From contig QPFY01000034.1 in the NCBI GenBank assembly GCA_003665825.1, positions 1-46,716 of the forward strand: 46,716 nt of DNA, in the 5' to 3' direction. Below are positions 1-9,850 of this stretch, in pieces; position 1 is the first letter of the stretch, and each line of letters begins with the position of its first letter. Under the pieces are notes generated by a model. It was not told the origin of the DNA. It did not search any database and saw only the letters and a program-made list of their open reading frames with translations. The translations under genes and the position numbers were made by a program. Source of the DNA: Microbotryum silenes-acaulis. Lineage: Eukaryota; Basidiomycota; Microbotryomycetes; Microbotryales; Microbotryaceae.

Positions 1-329
1 TTCCTCTGCCCCAAACAGTTGACGTTGACTGCCATGCAAAAACGCCGTCTGAACACAGCTCCCTCCGGTAAATGATAATTCAAATCCGCTATCTTCCAAA
101 AGCAGTATGTCATGAAACTGTAATCATATTGACAATGTAAACCAACCCATGGATGGTACGATGGTGGAAGTCTTCAGCGTAGAGTGCAACATTTCATCGT
201 TCAAGGATTTTAATGGACCTGTCAAATAGTAGTCTCTTTTCTCTAACATGTCGCCCTGTTTTCAATTTTATGTCACTTCACTCAAACCGGATCCGCTTCC
301 TTGGATCAGCTTGCGTGCTCGGTTCGATT

Positions 330-1105
330 TGAGCCCTCAGCGCTCGGATCTCAGTGAAGAGTCGACGACCATTCTTCTGGGAGACGGACTGGAAACGGTT
401 GCGAGCGGTTTGGAGTCCAAAGAGTCGAGTTGAGCGCAGGCGGAAGTCTAAGACCAGATGGAGCAAATCAACTGTCAAACATGAGCAATATTGCACACAC
501 TTGCAAGACAAGGTGTGGAGGGAGGTAAGGACTTCGGGTTGAAGGCATGCACTGACCTTGCAGACGTACACGCGCTTAGTGACCTTCGTCGACACATGCG
601 TGGTGAGTGCATGAACAAGCGAAGCGAGGAAAGCAGCACTGTGCGTGGCTGAGCGTAGTCCATGACCGAATGACCAGGGTCTGCACGAACGTGCAAGTCG
701 CAGAGGTGGGATGGTGATCGCACGTATCCAGCTGGTCGAGCAAATCGCCGAGGTCGATTGAGAGTGCGAAGGATCGTCTCGGTCCAAAGCCAAATTCGAG
801 CGCCGAGTGGTCCGAAGAAGCCCGAGTCCTGGCTGTATGGATCAACGTGCGCAACGTAGGACGGTGTTCGAGTAAGACGTGAACGGATGAGGAGGTGTTC
901 CGTGGGAAATCTTGAGAGCTTTGACAGCAAGTCGATTGGTTGGTGCGATCGAAGAAGTAGGAAGCCAGCGTGCAAGTCCGATCAACTTGAACGGCAAGGA
1001 GACGAGCGGGAATGTGGGATGTTGAGGTCCCATGGGATGAACATAGACGGTCTGGGATGCCTTGACGAGCTGGATGATGAGGCGGGCGTTTGAGCAATTC
1101 GCTCG
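330..1105. repeat. Diverged direct repeat R1 (copy 1)
   Basis: This segment aligns by eye with 1840-2449 continued at 7864-8020. The best-kept block is at 364-398, matching 1872-1907 (ACCATTCTTCTGGGAGACGG). Further matches are GAGGTAAGGACTTC (522-535 versus 2024-2037) and the stretch around 943-960 versus 7864-7881. Offset is about 1.5 kb. Copies differ by many substitutions and small indels, so the duplication is old compared with the transposons. Ends are approximate. Confidence 0.65.
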
Positions 1106-1839
1106 CAGCGGGTTCAAAGCTGCTGGGCGAGCAAGGATCTCCGTGGCGAGAAGGCCGAAACTAGTCTGCGTGCTGGGACCTTGTTGCAAGAGAAACCGAG
1201 GAATGGTAATGCACGAACTCGGATGTGGGCGTGCGAGCGTGTGAGCGTATCGGTGGGAGCGCTCCCATTCCAGGTCTTCCGTGACCAACGATCTGCAGTA
1301 CGCGGTGACACGGCATATCTTCGTCTCATCAGCAAGGAGTGCAAGTCGCAAGTGAGAGCTCAGATCGAAACAGCTCACTGTCGGCGGTCTGAGCGAGTCG
1401 TCCGAGGTCGAGCAGTTCCGGTCGCGATGGCTCGAGTGAGCAATCGACATAGCCCGGACGCAACTGTAGCTACCTTCGAGCTCGTTATCGAGTCGTTCCG
1501 ATTGGGGATGGTGAGGGTGTTGCAGTTGCTGAATGGGTTCCCCTTGCCTTAGCCGGTTCCGGGTGACACATCAAGTGCCGGGTCGAGTAAGGTCGAGCCG
1601 CATGTACCGAGCAAGTGACGTCTCACCATGACGGCAAAGCGTTGCGTCGTCGTGTCTTCGTACAATGAAAGAAAGACGAGTCGAGTCGAGTGGTACGAGG
1701 ATCGGCGAATGTCGAGTCTTGGGTGGCCGAGGCAGCCGCGGCAAAGATACGAGCTTGCACCATCGTCGAATCGCACCGAGTTGAGTTTTGAGGTCAGGGC
1801 CAATGGAGAGGAGATCAGCGTTGAGCAGAGCAAGTTCTG

Positions 1840-2449
1840 CCGAAAAAGTCTGGATCCTCAAGTGGAGAGAGGCGACGACCATTCTTCTGGGAGACGGACT
1901 GGAAACGATTCCGAGCGAGTCGCAGTTTAACGAGTCGACTTAAGCGCAGGCCGGAATCTGAGACCTGGTGGAGCGAAAGAAAAGTCAAATATAAGCAAGA
2001 GGGCACAGACGCGGTGTGAAGAGAGGTAAGGACTTCAGGTTGAAGGGCCGCACTGACCTTTCGGATGTTTGCTCGCTTTGTGACTGCCAAACGAGTTCGT
2101 CGACACCCAGCGAGGTGAGTGCAAGAAGCGAAACGAGAGGAGATGGAGCGCCATGCGACGCCGATTGCAGTCCATGACCGCATGACCAGGGTTGCTGAAG
2201 CGGGTACGAATGTGCAACTTGCAGAGGTCGGATGGTGGTCGCCCGTATCAAGCTGGTCAAGTGAATCGCCGAGATCGATTGTGAGTGCGCAAGATCGTCA
2301 CGGTCCAACGCCGAATGGTGCGGAAAAGCCCGAGGCGTGACTGGATGGTTCAACGTGCGCAACGTAGGATGGAGTTTGAGTAAGATGGGAAGCGATGAGG
2401 TGTTATGTGGCAAATGTCGAGAATTTTGCCGGAAAGTCGAGTCGATTAG
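1840..2449. repeat. Diverged direct repeat R2, left part
   Basis: Second copy of R1, interrupted at 2449/2450 by element A1. The last five bases, ATTAG (2445-2449), are repeated at 7859-7863, and similarity to R1 resumes directly after that. R1 therefore serves as an independent empty-site control for the A1 insertion. Confidence 0.65.
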
Positions 2450-2866
2450 TGTGAGATTGACAAACTCTTATGTTTCCTTCTCGCATCATGCCTCCTTTTC
2501 TTAGTCTCATCTTACCTCCTTTTTGGCCTGCCTTCCACACCTAGGCTCTCTCCCTTTCCTGGGTTGGGTCCGTGCGCCTGACAAAGGTGGCAGACCCAGC
2601 CGCGCGCTCACCCGAGCCAAATGGCTCCGCGCTTCTCTCTCTCCTGCTCAAGCAACTTCTTGGTCTGGTCTCCTTGGTCCGTCGATCAGAGCCTTACCAC
2701 TGCTTGAGCAGGTGAGCACTACATTTCCTTCTTCCTTTATCTTTACTAGCTATCATAACTCACTGTAGTGCTTGAGCAGGTGTGTAACAAGCAACTTCTT
2801 GGTCTGGTCTCCTTGGTCCGTCGATCAGAGCCTTACCACTGCTTGAGCAGTCGTCGTAACTTCATA
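2450..2866 (+). repeat. 5' LTR of A1 (417 bp, one 71-bp unit)
   Basis: Starts TGTGAGATTG and ends ACTTCATA directly before the PBS. Its 3' third is built of blocks that each end in GCTTGAGCAG: one ending at 2711, an intron-like block 2712-2779, then one 71-bp unit 2780-2850. A 16-bp tail finishes the LTR. Each block starts with GT and ends with AG. Confidence 0.96.
2712..2768 (+). promoter_or_regulatory. Possible 57-nt intron in the A1 leader/LTR
   Basis: Donor-like GTGAGC follows CAG; the segment has a pyrimidine-rich centre (TTCCTTCTTCC), a branch-like ACTCAC and acceptor-like CTGTAG. Length and layout fit a short fungal intron. It lies upstream of gag, so splicing would alter the RNA leader only. 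No transcript evidence is available from sequence alone. Confidence 0.4.
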
Positions 2867-2878
2867 GGTTATAAGCCC
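2867..2878 (+). other. Primer-binding site of A1 (GGTTATAAGCCC)
   Basis: Immediately after the 5' LTR. The reverse complement GGGCTTATAACC has the form of a tRNA anticodon stem-loop (GGG-CTTATAA-CC, anticodon UAU). This suggests priming by an internally cleaved tRNA, as known for Drosophila copia and Ty5 with initiator Met, but here with one base changed to a UAU (Ile) anticodon. The same 12 bases follow all B-family 5' LTRs. Confidence 0.75.
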
Positions 2879-2975
2879 GAACGACCTACCAGCGCGGCCA
2901 CTCCCGTGTCCGCCTTTGTCGAACTTTGCGTCCTTCGCACCGCCCGGCTTTGCCCGGCGCTCCGCACGACTCAGC

Positions 2976-5900
2976 ATGTCTGCGCTTGACGACACCAAGT
3001 CCGCGCCTGCCGACAGCAAGTCCGTAGGCCCCGCCACGACGCTCGCGGTTCCTCCACCTCGCCCGCCCACGCAAGTCGCAGCCTTCGCTGCCTCCGATCT
3101 CCTCCGCGACGCCAACGGCTACCAGGACTGGGTCCTTACGCTGTGCTCCCGCCTACCCTCCGACGTCCTCGGATACCTTCAATCCGGTGTACCCCATCCA
3201 TCTTGGCCCCCGTCCTACGTCCCACTATGGGATCACTACGCTCGCGCCTCCATCTGCGCCGCCGTCGACCCACGGATGGTTCTTCCCGGTCTCTCTCGTT
3301 ACTTCGGCGACGCCCACAGCGGCCACAAGATTTGGGTGGCTCTCCGCATGCGATATGGCGCCGTCTCGGCTGTCGACCTCCTACCCGTCGTCGCTCGCCT
3401 CTTCAGCCCCGAGCCCATGCCCGACAGCCCCGACGCATTCCTCCAGTTTCGTGATCGCTTTGACAACGATTCTCGACTTCTCGCCGACTCCAACGTCACC
3501 ACAGATTCCCTGCTTGCGTCTCACCTACTCGCGAGGATGCCATCGTCCCTCTCCGCATGGCGCACAACCTTCGTGAATGCTCAGGGCACATCCGGTACCT
3601 TACCTCCCGCGGCCGACATCCTCGACCGCATCTATCGGGAGATCAAGGCTCGTCCGGCTGAAGCTCCCGCTGTCGCTGTCGCCACCCCCCAGCACCGCGC
3701 CGTTCCCGGACCATGCCCCAACCCAACATGTCGCCAACTGCACTGGCTCAGAGATTGTCCTGACACCGCCTGGGCCGCCGCTTTCCGCGCCCGCAAGGCT
3801 TCCACCGGAGCGAGTTCGCGAGGACGTAAGAAGGGTACCCCAGCCGTCGCCTCTCCCGCCGTTGTCGAGATGCCCGAGCCCACGACGTTCACCGCCTGTC
3901 TCCTTGCCACTCCGTCACCGTTTCCCAAATCGGCATGGCTCCTCGACTCCGGTGCAAATCGTCACATGGCCAACAACCGTTCACTATTCTCGACGCTGCG
4001 CTCGTTCACCGGCCCGCCTGTTGCTGGAGTTGCCGGTTCCCTCCCCTCCACCGGTTGTGGCTCTGTCCGCATATCGACTCCAGCTGGCCCCGTCGTGGCG
4101 ACCGATGTCCTCTTGGTGCCATCCCTGCCGTGCAACCTGCTGTCCGTCCGACGATTGGATCGCCTTGGGTTCAGCATCTCCTTTGGCTCCGGCTGCGCCA
4201 AGATCAGCAACTCCTCTGGCACCGTTGTTGCCACTGCTCAAGCCGTTGCAAATGACCTGTACGCGTTAAACGTCGCACCCTCACCCTGTATGCCCAATGC
4301 CCTCCTTGCCACCCCTCACAGAGTTTCCTTGCTGACTCTGCACCGTCGCTTCGCGCATTTACCCGTTGCGCAACTCAAGAACGTCGTGCAGAAAGGCTTG
4401 GTCACTGGGGTGGATTGGGTATATTCAGAGGAGGAGGTTAGGTCCTTCAATTGCAATGCTTGTCTCGCTTCCAAAGCGCACGCCCTTCCTTTCAGTCGTT
4501 CCCAGTCCATTGCGTCTGGCCGTCTGGACCTTGTCCATGTCGACGTTGCCCAAATGCCTCGAGCCAGCTTCGGCGGTCATCGCTACATGCTTGTGATTGT
4601 CGACGACTACACCCGCAAACATTGGTGCATCCTCCTCACTTACAAGAGCGACGTCTTTCACCGTCTCCGCAACTGGATTCTTGAGGTAGAGAACACCACG
4701 GGTGATCGGGTAAAAACCATTCGCTCTGACAATGGTGGCGAGTTCACTCTGCGCAACTTTGTCGACTTCTGTTTGACCAAGGGCATCCGTCGCGAACTCA
4801 CTATTCCGTACACGCCTCAACAAAACGGACGTGTTGAACGCACCAATCGGACCATCAAAGAGGGTATCCTTGCTTTGCTCTACTCGGCCGGCGCCGATAC
4901 ACGTCTCTGGGCCGAAGCTGCCAAGTACTTCGTGCACTGCAAGAACTTGATGCCCCATGCGGGCATCCGTGGCGATATTCCCGACACTCGCTGGCATGGC
5001 GTCGCACCGGATGTCTCCTCGCTGCGTGCCTTTGGCTGCCGCGCTTGGCACTGCCTCCCCTCGGTTAAGCGCACCGACCTCGACCCCAAGGCCGTGCCAC
5101 TCATCTTCGTAGGGCTCGACGACCATGCAAAGGCCTATCGCCTCTTCGACCCGGCTACACGCAAAATTATCCTCAGTCGCAACGTCGTCTTTCGTGAATC
5201 TGATTTCCCCGCCCTGCAGCCTGTGGCCAACACCCACACCGGCGCCATTCCGCTTCCTGTGGCCGCCGACATTTACCCTGACCAGGTAGACCACTCTGAG
5301 CCTTTGCTCGTTGCTTCCCCTCGCTCTCTGGCGCCTCGCGCTGAGCTCCCTGGACCTGTGCCCGCTGCCTCTGACCAAGGCCTGCGCCGTCCCTCCCCGG
5401 CCCGTGACATCCCTGACCAGGACTCACGCGCGCCTCCTGCCTCTGACCAAGGCTCTCCCATATCCCAAACTGGTGACCACTCCGACCGGGATTCCCCAAC
5501 CTCCTGCGCCTCTGACCAAGGCAGCTCCGACTCGGCCATCTCCACGCCCTGTCCATCCCCGCGACCGGTGGCTCCACGTCCATTACCCGCGCCACCCTCG
5601 CCCGCTCGATCCGAATCGCCCGATCCCATCGACCTCTTGCCACGCTCTGGTGATGTTGCGTCCCTCTGCCTTGCGCAGGAATTCCCTGACGACGTTGATG
5701 CTGCGCTTCACTCCCCCTCGCCTGTTGCCTACCTCGCCTCTGGCGCCACTGCTCTGCTCGAAACCTCGCCCGTCGACCCGACGGAACTGATCGCACCTGC
5801 CCGGGACCCTCCTCACTGGCGCGCTGCGATGGCAACCCCGCAAGCAGACGAGTGGCGTCTCGCTGCCCAGGCCGAATTCGACTCGCTCTCCCGGGATTTC

Positions 5901-7352
5901 TCGGCCTTCACACCAATTGATGAGTCCCTCGTGCCTGCAGACTCCAAAGTCCTCGGCTCGCGCTTTGTCTTCCGCACGAAACGCGACCAACACGGCCACA
6001 TCAAGTCTTACAAAGGCCGACTGGTTGCTCGTGGTGACTCTCAGCGTTCCGGCATTGATTTCGATGAGACCTTCGCACCCGTCGCTAAGTTCACATCCAT
6101 TCGCGCACTCCTGGCCCTTGCAGCCGCTCATGGGTACCACGTCCATCAGGCCGACATCGACAAGGCCTATCTCCACGGTAAACTGGACACCCCCCTGTAC
6201 ATTCGCGTGCCCGAAGGGATCTACATGCCCGGCAAGGTCCTCCAACTGCACCGGTCACTCTACGGCTTGCGCCAGGCCGGACGTATCTGGAACGACGAGA
6301 TCGACTCTGCTTTGTCGGCTCTTGGCTACGTCGCCACGGAGTCTGACCACTGCGTTTATGTCCGAACTGTCGGTGATGAGCGCCACTATATCGCGCTCTA
6401 TGTCGATGACTTGCTCATGATCAGCCCTTCCCTCCCAGAGATCGAGCGTACCCTCCAGGGCCTTGAGCAGCGCTATGGTGTCAAACGACTTGGTGAGGCG
6501 GAATACGTACTTGGTATCCAGATTCGGCGTTCTGCCGACGGCTCCATCTCCCTCAGTCAAGAGCAATACCTCAAGGACGTCCTCGCTCGTTTCGGCATGT
6601 CCGACGCCCACCCTGTCGCCACACCCATGCAGGCCGACCTTCGCCTTGAAGTCGAACTCCAGCCTACTCCCTTTCCGGATCGCACTCGGTATCTGCAAGC
6701 GATTGGCTCCCTCATGTACGCCTCGACCGGTACTCGCCCCGACCTGGCCTACACCGTCGGTTACTTGGCTCGGTTCTCTCAGTCCCCGTCTGCTGCTGCC
6801 TGGGGCGCTGTCAAGCACGCCTTTCGCTACCTCGCCGGCACTCTGTCTCACGGCCTACGCTACACCCGCGGGGATCCGGCGCCCTTGGTTGGCTACTCCG
6901 ACTGCAACTGGGGTGCCTGCGCCATGTCCTCAAAGTCGACCATGGGTTACACCTTTGTCTTCGCAGGCGCGGCCGTCTCGTGGTCATCTCGCCTCCAGTC
7001 GCGGGTTGCCGACTCTACTTGTGACGCCGAGTACCTGGCCTTGTCGCACGCTGGCAAGGAGGCTATCTTCCTGCGTCAGCTCTTTGGTGAGCTTGGGCTT
7101 CCCTCCTCTCGGCCGGTTCTCATCTATGGCGACAACCAAGGTGCCAATGCCCTCACCAAGAATCCGGTCTTCCACGCTCGCACTCGGCATATTCGGCTCC
7201 GCGAACACTTCGTCCGGGATATGGTCTCCCTGGGTGACATCAGTGTACAGTACATTGCCACCGGCGAGATGACGGCCGATATCTTCACCAAGGCTTTGTC
7301 TCGCGACCTGTTCGCTCGGCACCGCGGTCGACTTGGTGTCTGCACTCCCTGA
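2976..7352 (+). CDS. Gag-Pol polyprotein of element A1 (1458 aa)
   Basis: Single-frame copia polyprotein that would be self-cleaved into capsid, protease, integrase and reverse transcriptase/RNase H within cytoplasmic virus-like particles. I take the ATG at 2976 (AGCATGTCT); the frame is open upstream to 2916 but without another ATG. Visible motifs: one zinc knuckle at 247-261 with unusual spacing C-x4-C-x3-H-x4-C; aspartic protease DSGA at 324; integrase H456/H461 and C493/C496; catalytic triad D523, D585, E621 (the last two 35 residues apart, as in D,D-35-E); a Pro/Ser/Asp-rich linker with repeated SDQG; RT YVDD at 1142-1145; RNase H acidic residues near 1309, 1350 and 1386. The stop codon lies 18 bp before the 3' LTR. 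No frameshift or internal stop, so probably functional. Confidence 0.96.
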   Translation: MSALDDTKSAPADSKSVGPATTLAVPPPRPPTQVAAFAASDLLRDANGYQDWVLTLCSRLPSDVLGYLQSGVPHPSWPPSYVPLWDHYARASICAAVDPRMVLPGLSRYFGDAHSGHKIWVALRMRYGAVSAVDLLPVVARLFSPEPMPDSPDAFLQFRDRFDNDSRLLADSNVTTDSLLASHLLARMPSSLSAWRTTFVNAQGTSGTLPPAADILDRIYREIKARPAEAPAVAVATPQHRAVPGPCPNPTCRQLHWLRDCPDTAWAAAFRARKASTGASSRGRKKGTPAVASPAVVEMPEPTTFTACLLATPSPFPKSAWLLDSGANRHMANNRSLFSTLRSFTGPPVAGVAGSLPSTGCGSVRISTPAGPVVATDVLLVPSLPCNLLSVRRLDRLGFSISFGSGCAKISNSSGTVVATAQAVANDLYALNVAPSPCMPNALLATPHRVSLLTLHRRFAHLPVAQLKNVVQKGLVTGVDWVYSEEEVRSFNCNACLASKAHALPFSRSQSIASGRLDLVHVDVAQMPRASFGGHRYMLVIVDDYTRKHWCILLTYKSDVFHRLRNWILEVENTTGDRVKTIRSDNGGEFTLRNFVDFCLTKGIRRELTIPYTPQQNGRVERTNRTIKEGILALLYSAGADTRLWAEAAKYFVHCKNLMPHAGIRGDIPDTRWHGVAPDVSSLRAFGCRAWHCLPSVKRTDLDPKAVPLIFVGLDDHAKAYRLFDPATRKIILSRNVVFRESDFPALQPVANTHTGAIPLPVAADIYPDQVDHSEPLLVASPRSLAPRAELPGPVPAASDQGLRRPSPARDIPDQDSRAPPASDQGSPISQTGDHSDRDSPTSCASDQGSSDSAISTPCPSPRPVAPRPLPAPPSPARSESPDPIDLLPRSGDVASLCLAQEFPDDVDAALHSPSPVAYLASGATALLETSPVDPTELIAPARDPPHWRAAMATPQADEWRLAAQAEFDSLSRDFSAFTPIDESLVPADSKVLGSRFVFRTKRDQHGHIKSYKGRLVARGDSQRSGIDFDETFAPVAKFTSIRALLALAAAHGYHVHQADIDKAYLHGKLDTPLYIRVPEGIYMPGKVLQLHRSLYGLRQAGRIWNDEIDSALSALGYVATESDHCVYVRTVGDERHYIALYVDDLLMISPSLPEIERTLQGLEQRYGVKRLGEAEYVLGIQIRRSADGSISLSQEQYLKDVLARFGMSDAHPVATPMQADLRLEVELQPTPFPDRTRYLQAIGSLMYASTGTRPDLAYTVGYLARFSQSPSAAAWGAVKHAFRYLAGTLSHGLRYTRGDPAPLVGYSDCNWGACAMSSKSTMGYTFVFAGAAVSWSSRLQSRVADSTCDAEYLALSHAGKEAIFLRQLFGELGLPSSRPVLIYGDNQGANALTKNPVFHARTRHIRLREHFVRDMVSLGDISVQYIATGEMTADIFTKALSRDLFARHRGRLGVCTP

Positions 7353-7357
7353 TACTC

Positions 7358-7370
7358 GAAGTAGGGGGGG
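7358..7370 (+). other. Polypurine tract of A1
   Basis: GAAGTAGGGGGGG abuts the 3' LTR. This is the expected plus-strand primer for reverse transcription. A G-run directly before TGTG/TGTT or TGTC is common to every family in the window. Confidence 0.85.
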
Positions 7371-7858
7371 TGTGAGATTGACAAACTCTTATGTTTCCTT
7401 CTCGCATCATGCCTCCTTTTCTTGGTCTCATCTTACCTCCTTTTTGGCCTGCCTTCCACACCTAGGCTCTCTCCCTTTCCTGGGTTGGGTCCGTGCGCCT
7501 GACAAAGGTGGCAGACCCAGCCGCGCGCTCACCCGAGCCAAATGGCTCCGCGCTTCTCTCTCTCCTGCTCAAGCAACTTCTTGGTCTGGTCTCCTTGGTC
7601 CGTCGATCAGAGCCTTACCACTGCTTGAGCAGGTGAGCACTACATTTCCTTCTTCCTTTATCTTTACTAGCTATCATAACTCACTGTAGTGCTTGAGCAG
7701 GTGTGTAACAAGCAACTTCTTGGTCTGGTCTCCTTGGTCCGTCGATCAGAGCCTTACCACTGCTTGAGCAGGTGTGTAACAAGCAACTTCTTGGTCTGGT
7801 CTCCTTGGTCCGTCGATCAGAGCCTTACCACTGCTTGAGCAGTCGTCGTAACTTCATA
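7371..7858 (+). repeat. 3' LTR of A1 (488 bp, two 71-bp units)
   Basis: Same termini as the 5' LTR but with two consecutive 71-bp units (7701-7771 and 7772-7842), each starting GTGTGTAACAAG and ending GAGCAG. The extra unit accounts for the whole length difference from the 5' LTR. It is followed by TSD ATTAG. Confidence 0.96.
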
Positions 7859-7863
7859 ATTAG

Positions 7864-8020
7864 ATGATGTGATCGAAGAGCTTGAGAGCTGTCCCATCAA
7901 GTTGAATGGCGAGGACAGCGAGCGGGAAGGTGGGATGTTGAGAACGACGAGTTGAGATGTAGTGGCTTCATGACTCGACGAGCTGGATGACAAGCGCGGG
8001 AGGTTGAGCGATTCGCGGCG
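7864..8020. repeat. Diverged direct repeat R2, right part
   Basis: Continuation of R2 after the A1 insertion. GTGATCGAAGAG here parallels GCGATCGAAGAAG in R1 (about 946-958), and the following GAGCGGGAA.GTGGGATGTTGAG block parallels about 1003-1026. Similarity fades near 8020. Confidence 0.6.
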
Positions 8021-9850
8021 CGGTCGAGACGAGGTGCCAGTGCTTGAGCCGATGAAGGTGTCCGGTCTCGACATCGACGAGATCAGTCGAGTCGTGAGAT
8101 GTTGCCACAACCCCCGAGCTTGCCGCGTCGATGAGACCCGTCGGTTCGGTCAAGAAAGGGATGTGACAGCGAGTGATTGCACTCGGGCGATCGGTCAATG
8201 TTGACGACGGTGAACGATGTGGGGGGTGGCGGAGGTGATCCTCACAGGTCGACAGTAGTGTTTGGGGTGCGGCAACAAGGATCGAGTGACGTGTGCATCG
8301 ATGCGAGACCTCCGGAAAGCTGAGCATCTCTTCGATGGTGCTAATGAGGAATGCGCAGTGTATGATCGTACAAGTCACAGAGCGGTTTGGTGCGAAGCTC
8401 GGTTGCCGGCGAATCAGCCAATGTCGAGCGCGCGATCTGAACTGCGGTGATGATCAGCAAAGACGAACATGAGGTGAGCGAATGAAGTGAGAGCTGGGCA
8501 CTATCTGAATGAAGTACTCACCACGCTGATCGGTCGAGTAGCGAGTGGGCGATCGGGGCGATCGAGGTGGTGCGGTGACCGAGCACGTGTCCGACCGAGA
8601 ACGCTCGAGCGATGCATCGACGCAAGCTAGCACGTTGCTGAAAGTGATCACGCCTTCTCAGGTTGCGATCTTAGTTGTATCGTGTTGAAGATGGCAGTGT
8701 TGTTGACCACGTTGTGCGACGTCGCACCGTGCCCGAATCAGTCGGCTTGAAGTGACACGTCGAGCTGTAGGTGAGAGAGATCGAGTTGCATTTTGCAGAT
8801 GATATAGCGCATGCGAGCAATGTGAAAGCATGTGACGTCGAGTTGTGGCGTGGTGCGGTCAGTGCCGAGTCCGAGTCGAGGCCAGTGGTGCGAGTGGTGC
8901 GAGTGAGTGGGGAGAGGGAAAGGGGTGTTGGCGCGCGCGAACGTGAAGTCGAGCCAATCAGCTAACCGCGCAAGATCCTGGGGCTCGGCGCACTCGGCCG
9001 AAAGATCGGTCTCCGATTTGCTCGAGTCCATTCAACCTGTTGCACTTCAAGATTCGAAGATCAAACAAGGATGCGAGAGAGCTTCAGGACTAGAGAGAGC
9101 AAGTGTTTTTCGAGGTTAGTGCGTATCAGCGCTTGTCGACACGGGCCGTGTGAGCAATTGGCAGCGTCCGCTGTTCTTGGAATTTAGACGAGCTGTGTCG
9201 GAAGATTTGAAGTGAAGACATCGTATTCGGGAGCAGGTATTTGATCCGATTACGGGCAAGATCATCGCGCGATGGTAGACGACTCGGAGACTCACTGGGG
9301 CCACGCCGGGCGTGTCCCGTAAGCAGGTCTTTGTCTCTTGCAGACCGCAATTCTGTGAAATGCGTCAAGAGGTGAGTTGACTTCTCAGGTGATATCTGGC
9401 GGCGTGAAAACAGCGTGAGCGTAGGTTTCCTACAAGAGATCGTCGGTGAAACTATGACGTGGTCGGCACTTCGTTTGCGGACATTGCAGTGCTCTGTGAG
9501 GTCGATCTGACGACTCTTGGTCGGTTAAAAGGTCTTCCTTTGAAATAGTAAAGGGATAGGGTGATGGTGCCCAGAGAAACTTGGCCGCGTTAGCACTGTC
9601 GGCGACAACACTCGATCGTCCGATGTTCATGGCTTTCTAGTACTATACATGGCCTTTGACTTGCAAAATCACCACTCGAGGATGATCTCTAGAAATTCTT
9701 TGATGTAATGATGTATAAACAAGATTTAATTCATACAGCCACTTGTCTCTCGTCACAGACCATGTCGGAGCGAGCGAAGCGGCGTGGATCGGATGACAGT
9801 GTGCGAACATCTCCCAGCCATGTCCGTACCGCAGACCGCCATGTCCGCAA
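7864..9850. other. Unassigned host-side sequence between A1 and B1
   Basis: After the end of R2 (about 8020) no gene, RNA or known repeat is recognised. Open frames are short on both strands and lack domains. A somewhat AT-richer patch occurs around 9640-9740. The last five bases before B1 are CGCAA (9846-9850), the candidate target duplication of B1; its partner is not in the window. Confidence 0.5.

Larger units (their letters stand above)
1..2449. other. Unassigned host-side sequence left of element A1
   Basis: No convincing gene is seen. Open frames are short, overlap on both strands and carry no recognisable domain. Base composition is less GC-rich than the transposons to the right and the motif TCGAG recurs. 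The region holds one diverged direct duplication (R1 and R2, listed separately). About 1106-1839, between the two copies, I see nothing assignable. It may be decayed repeat, a degraded gene or pericentromeric or subtelomeric filler; the sequence does not decide. Confidence 0.5.
2450..7858 (+). mobile_element. Complete Ty1/copia retrotransposon A1
   Basis: Full-length element: 5' LTR, PBS, one gag-pol frame, PPT, 3' LTR. It is flanked by a perfect 5-bp target duplication ATTAG (2445-2449 and 7859-7863). LTRs begin TGTGAG and end TTCATA, so the termini are TG...TA rather than TG...CA. Domain order integrase before RT defines Ty1/copia. The translated protein is the same as that of A2 (24040-28416) over its whole length as far as I can compare by eye, which implies recent movement. 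The two LTRs differ in length (417 versus 488 bp) by one 71-bp repeat unit and have one base difference at 2503. Confidence 0.97.

Noticed and set aside
278..793. Minus-strand 171-residue frame in R1, partly similar to a frame in R2 (1815-2183)
   Set aside because: Similarity moves between frames along the repeat and is explained by DNA duplication; no domain is recognised and the start is uncertain.
2780..2850. CRISPR-like or satellite array from the repeated units in the A LTRs
   Set aside because: Only one or two near-perfect units inside LTRs, no spacers and a eukaryotic retroelement context.
4425..5378. Long antisense frames opposite pol (for example 317 residues in A1; equivalents in A2 and A3)
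   Set aside because: Shadows of GC-rich codon usage on the sense strand; no motifs and no independent support.
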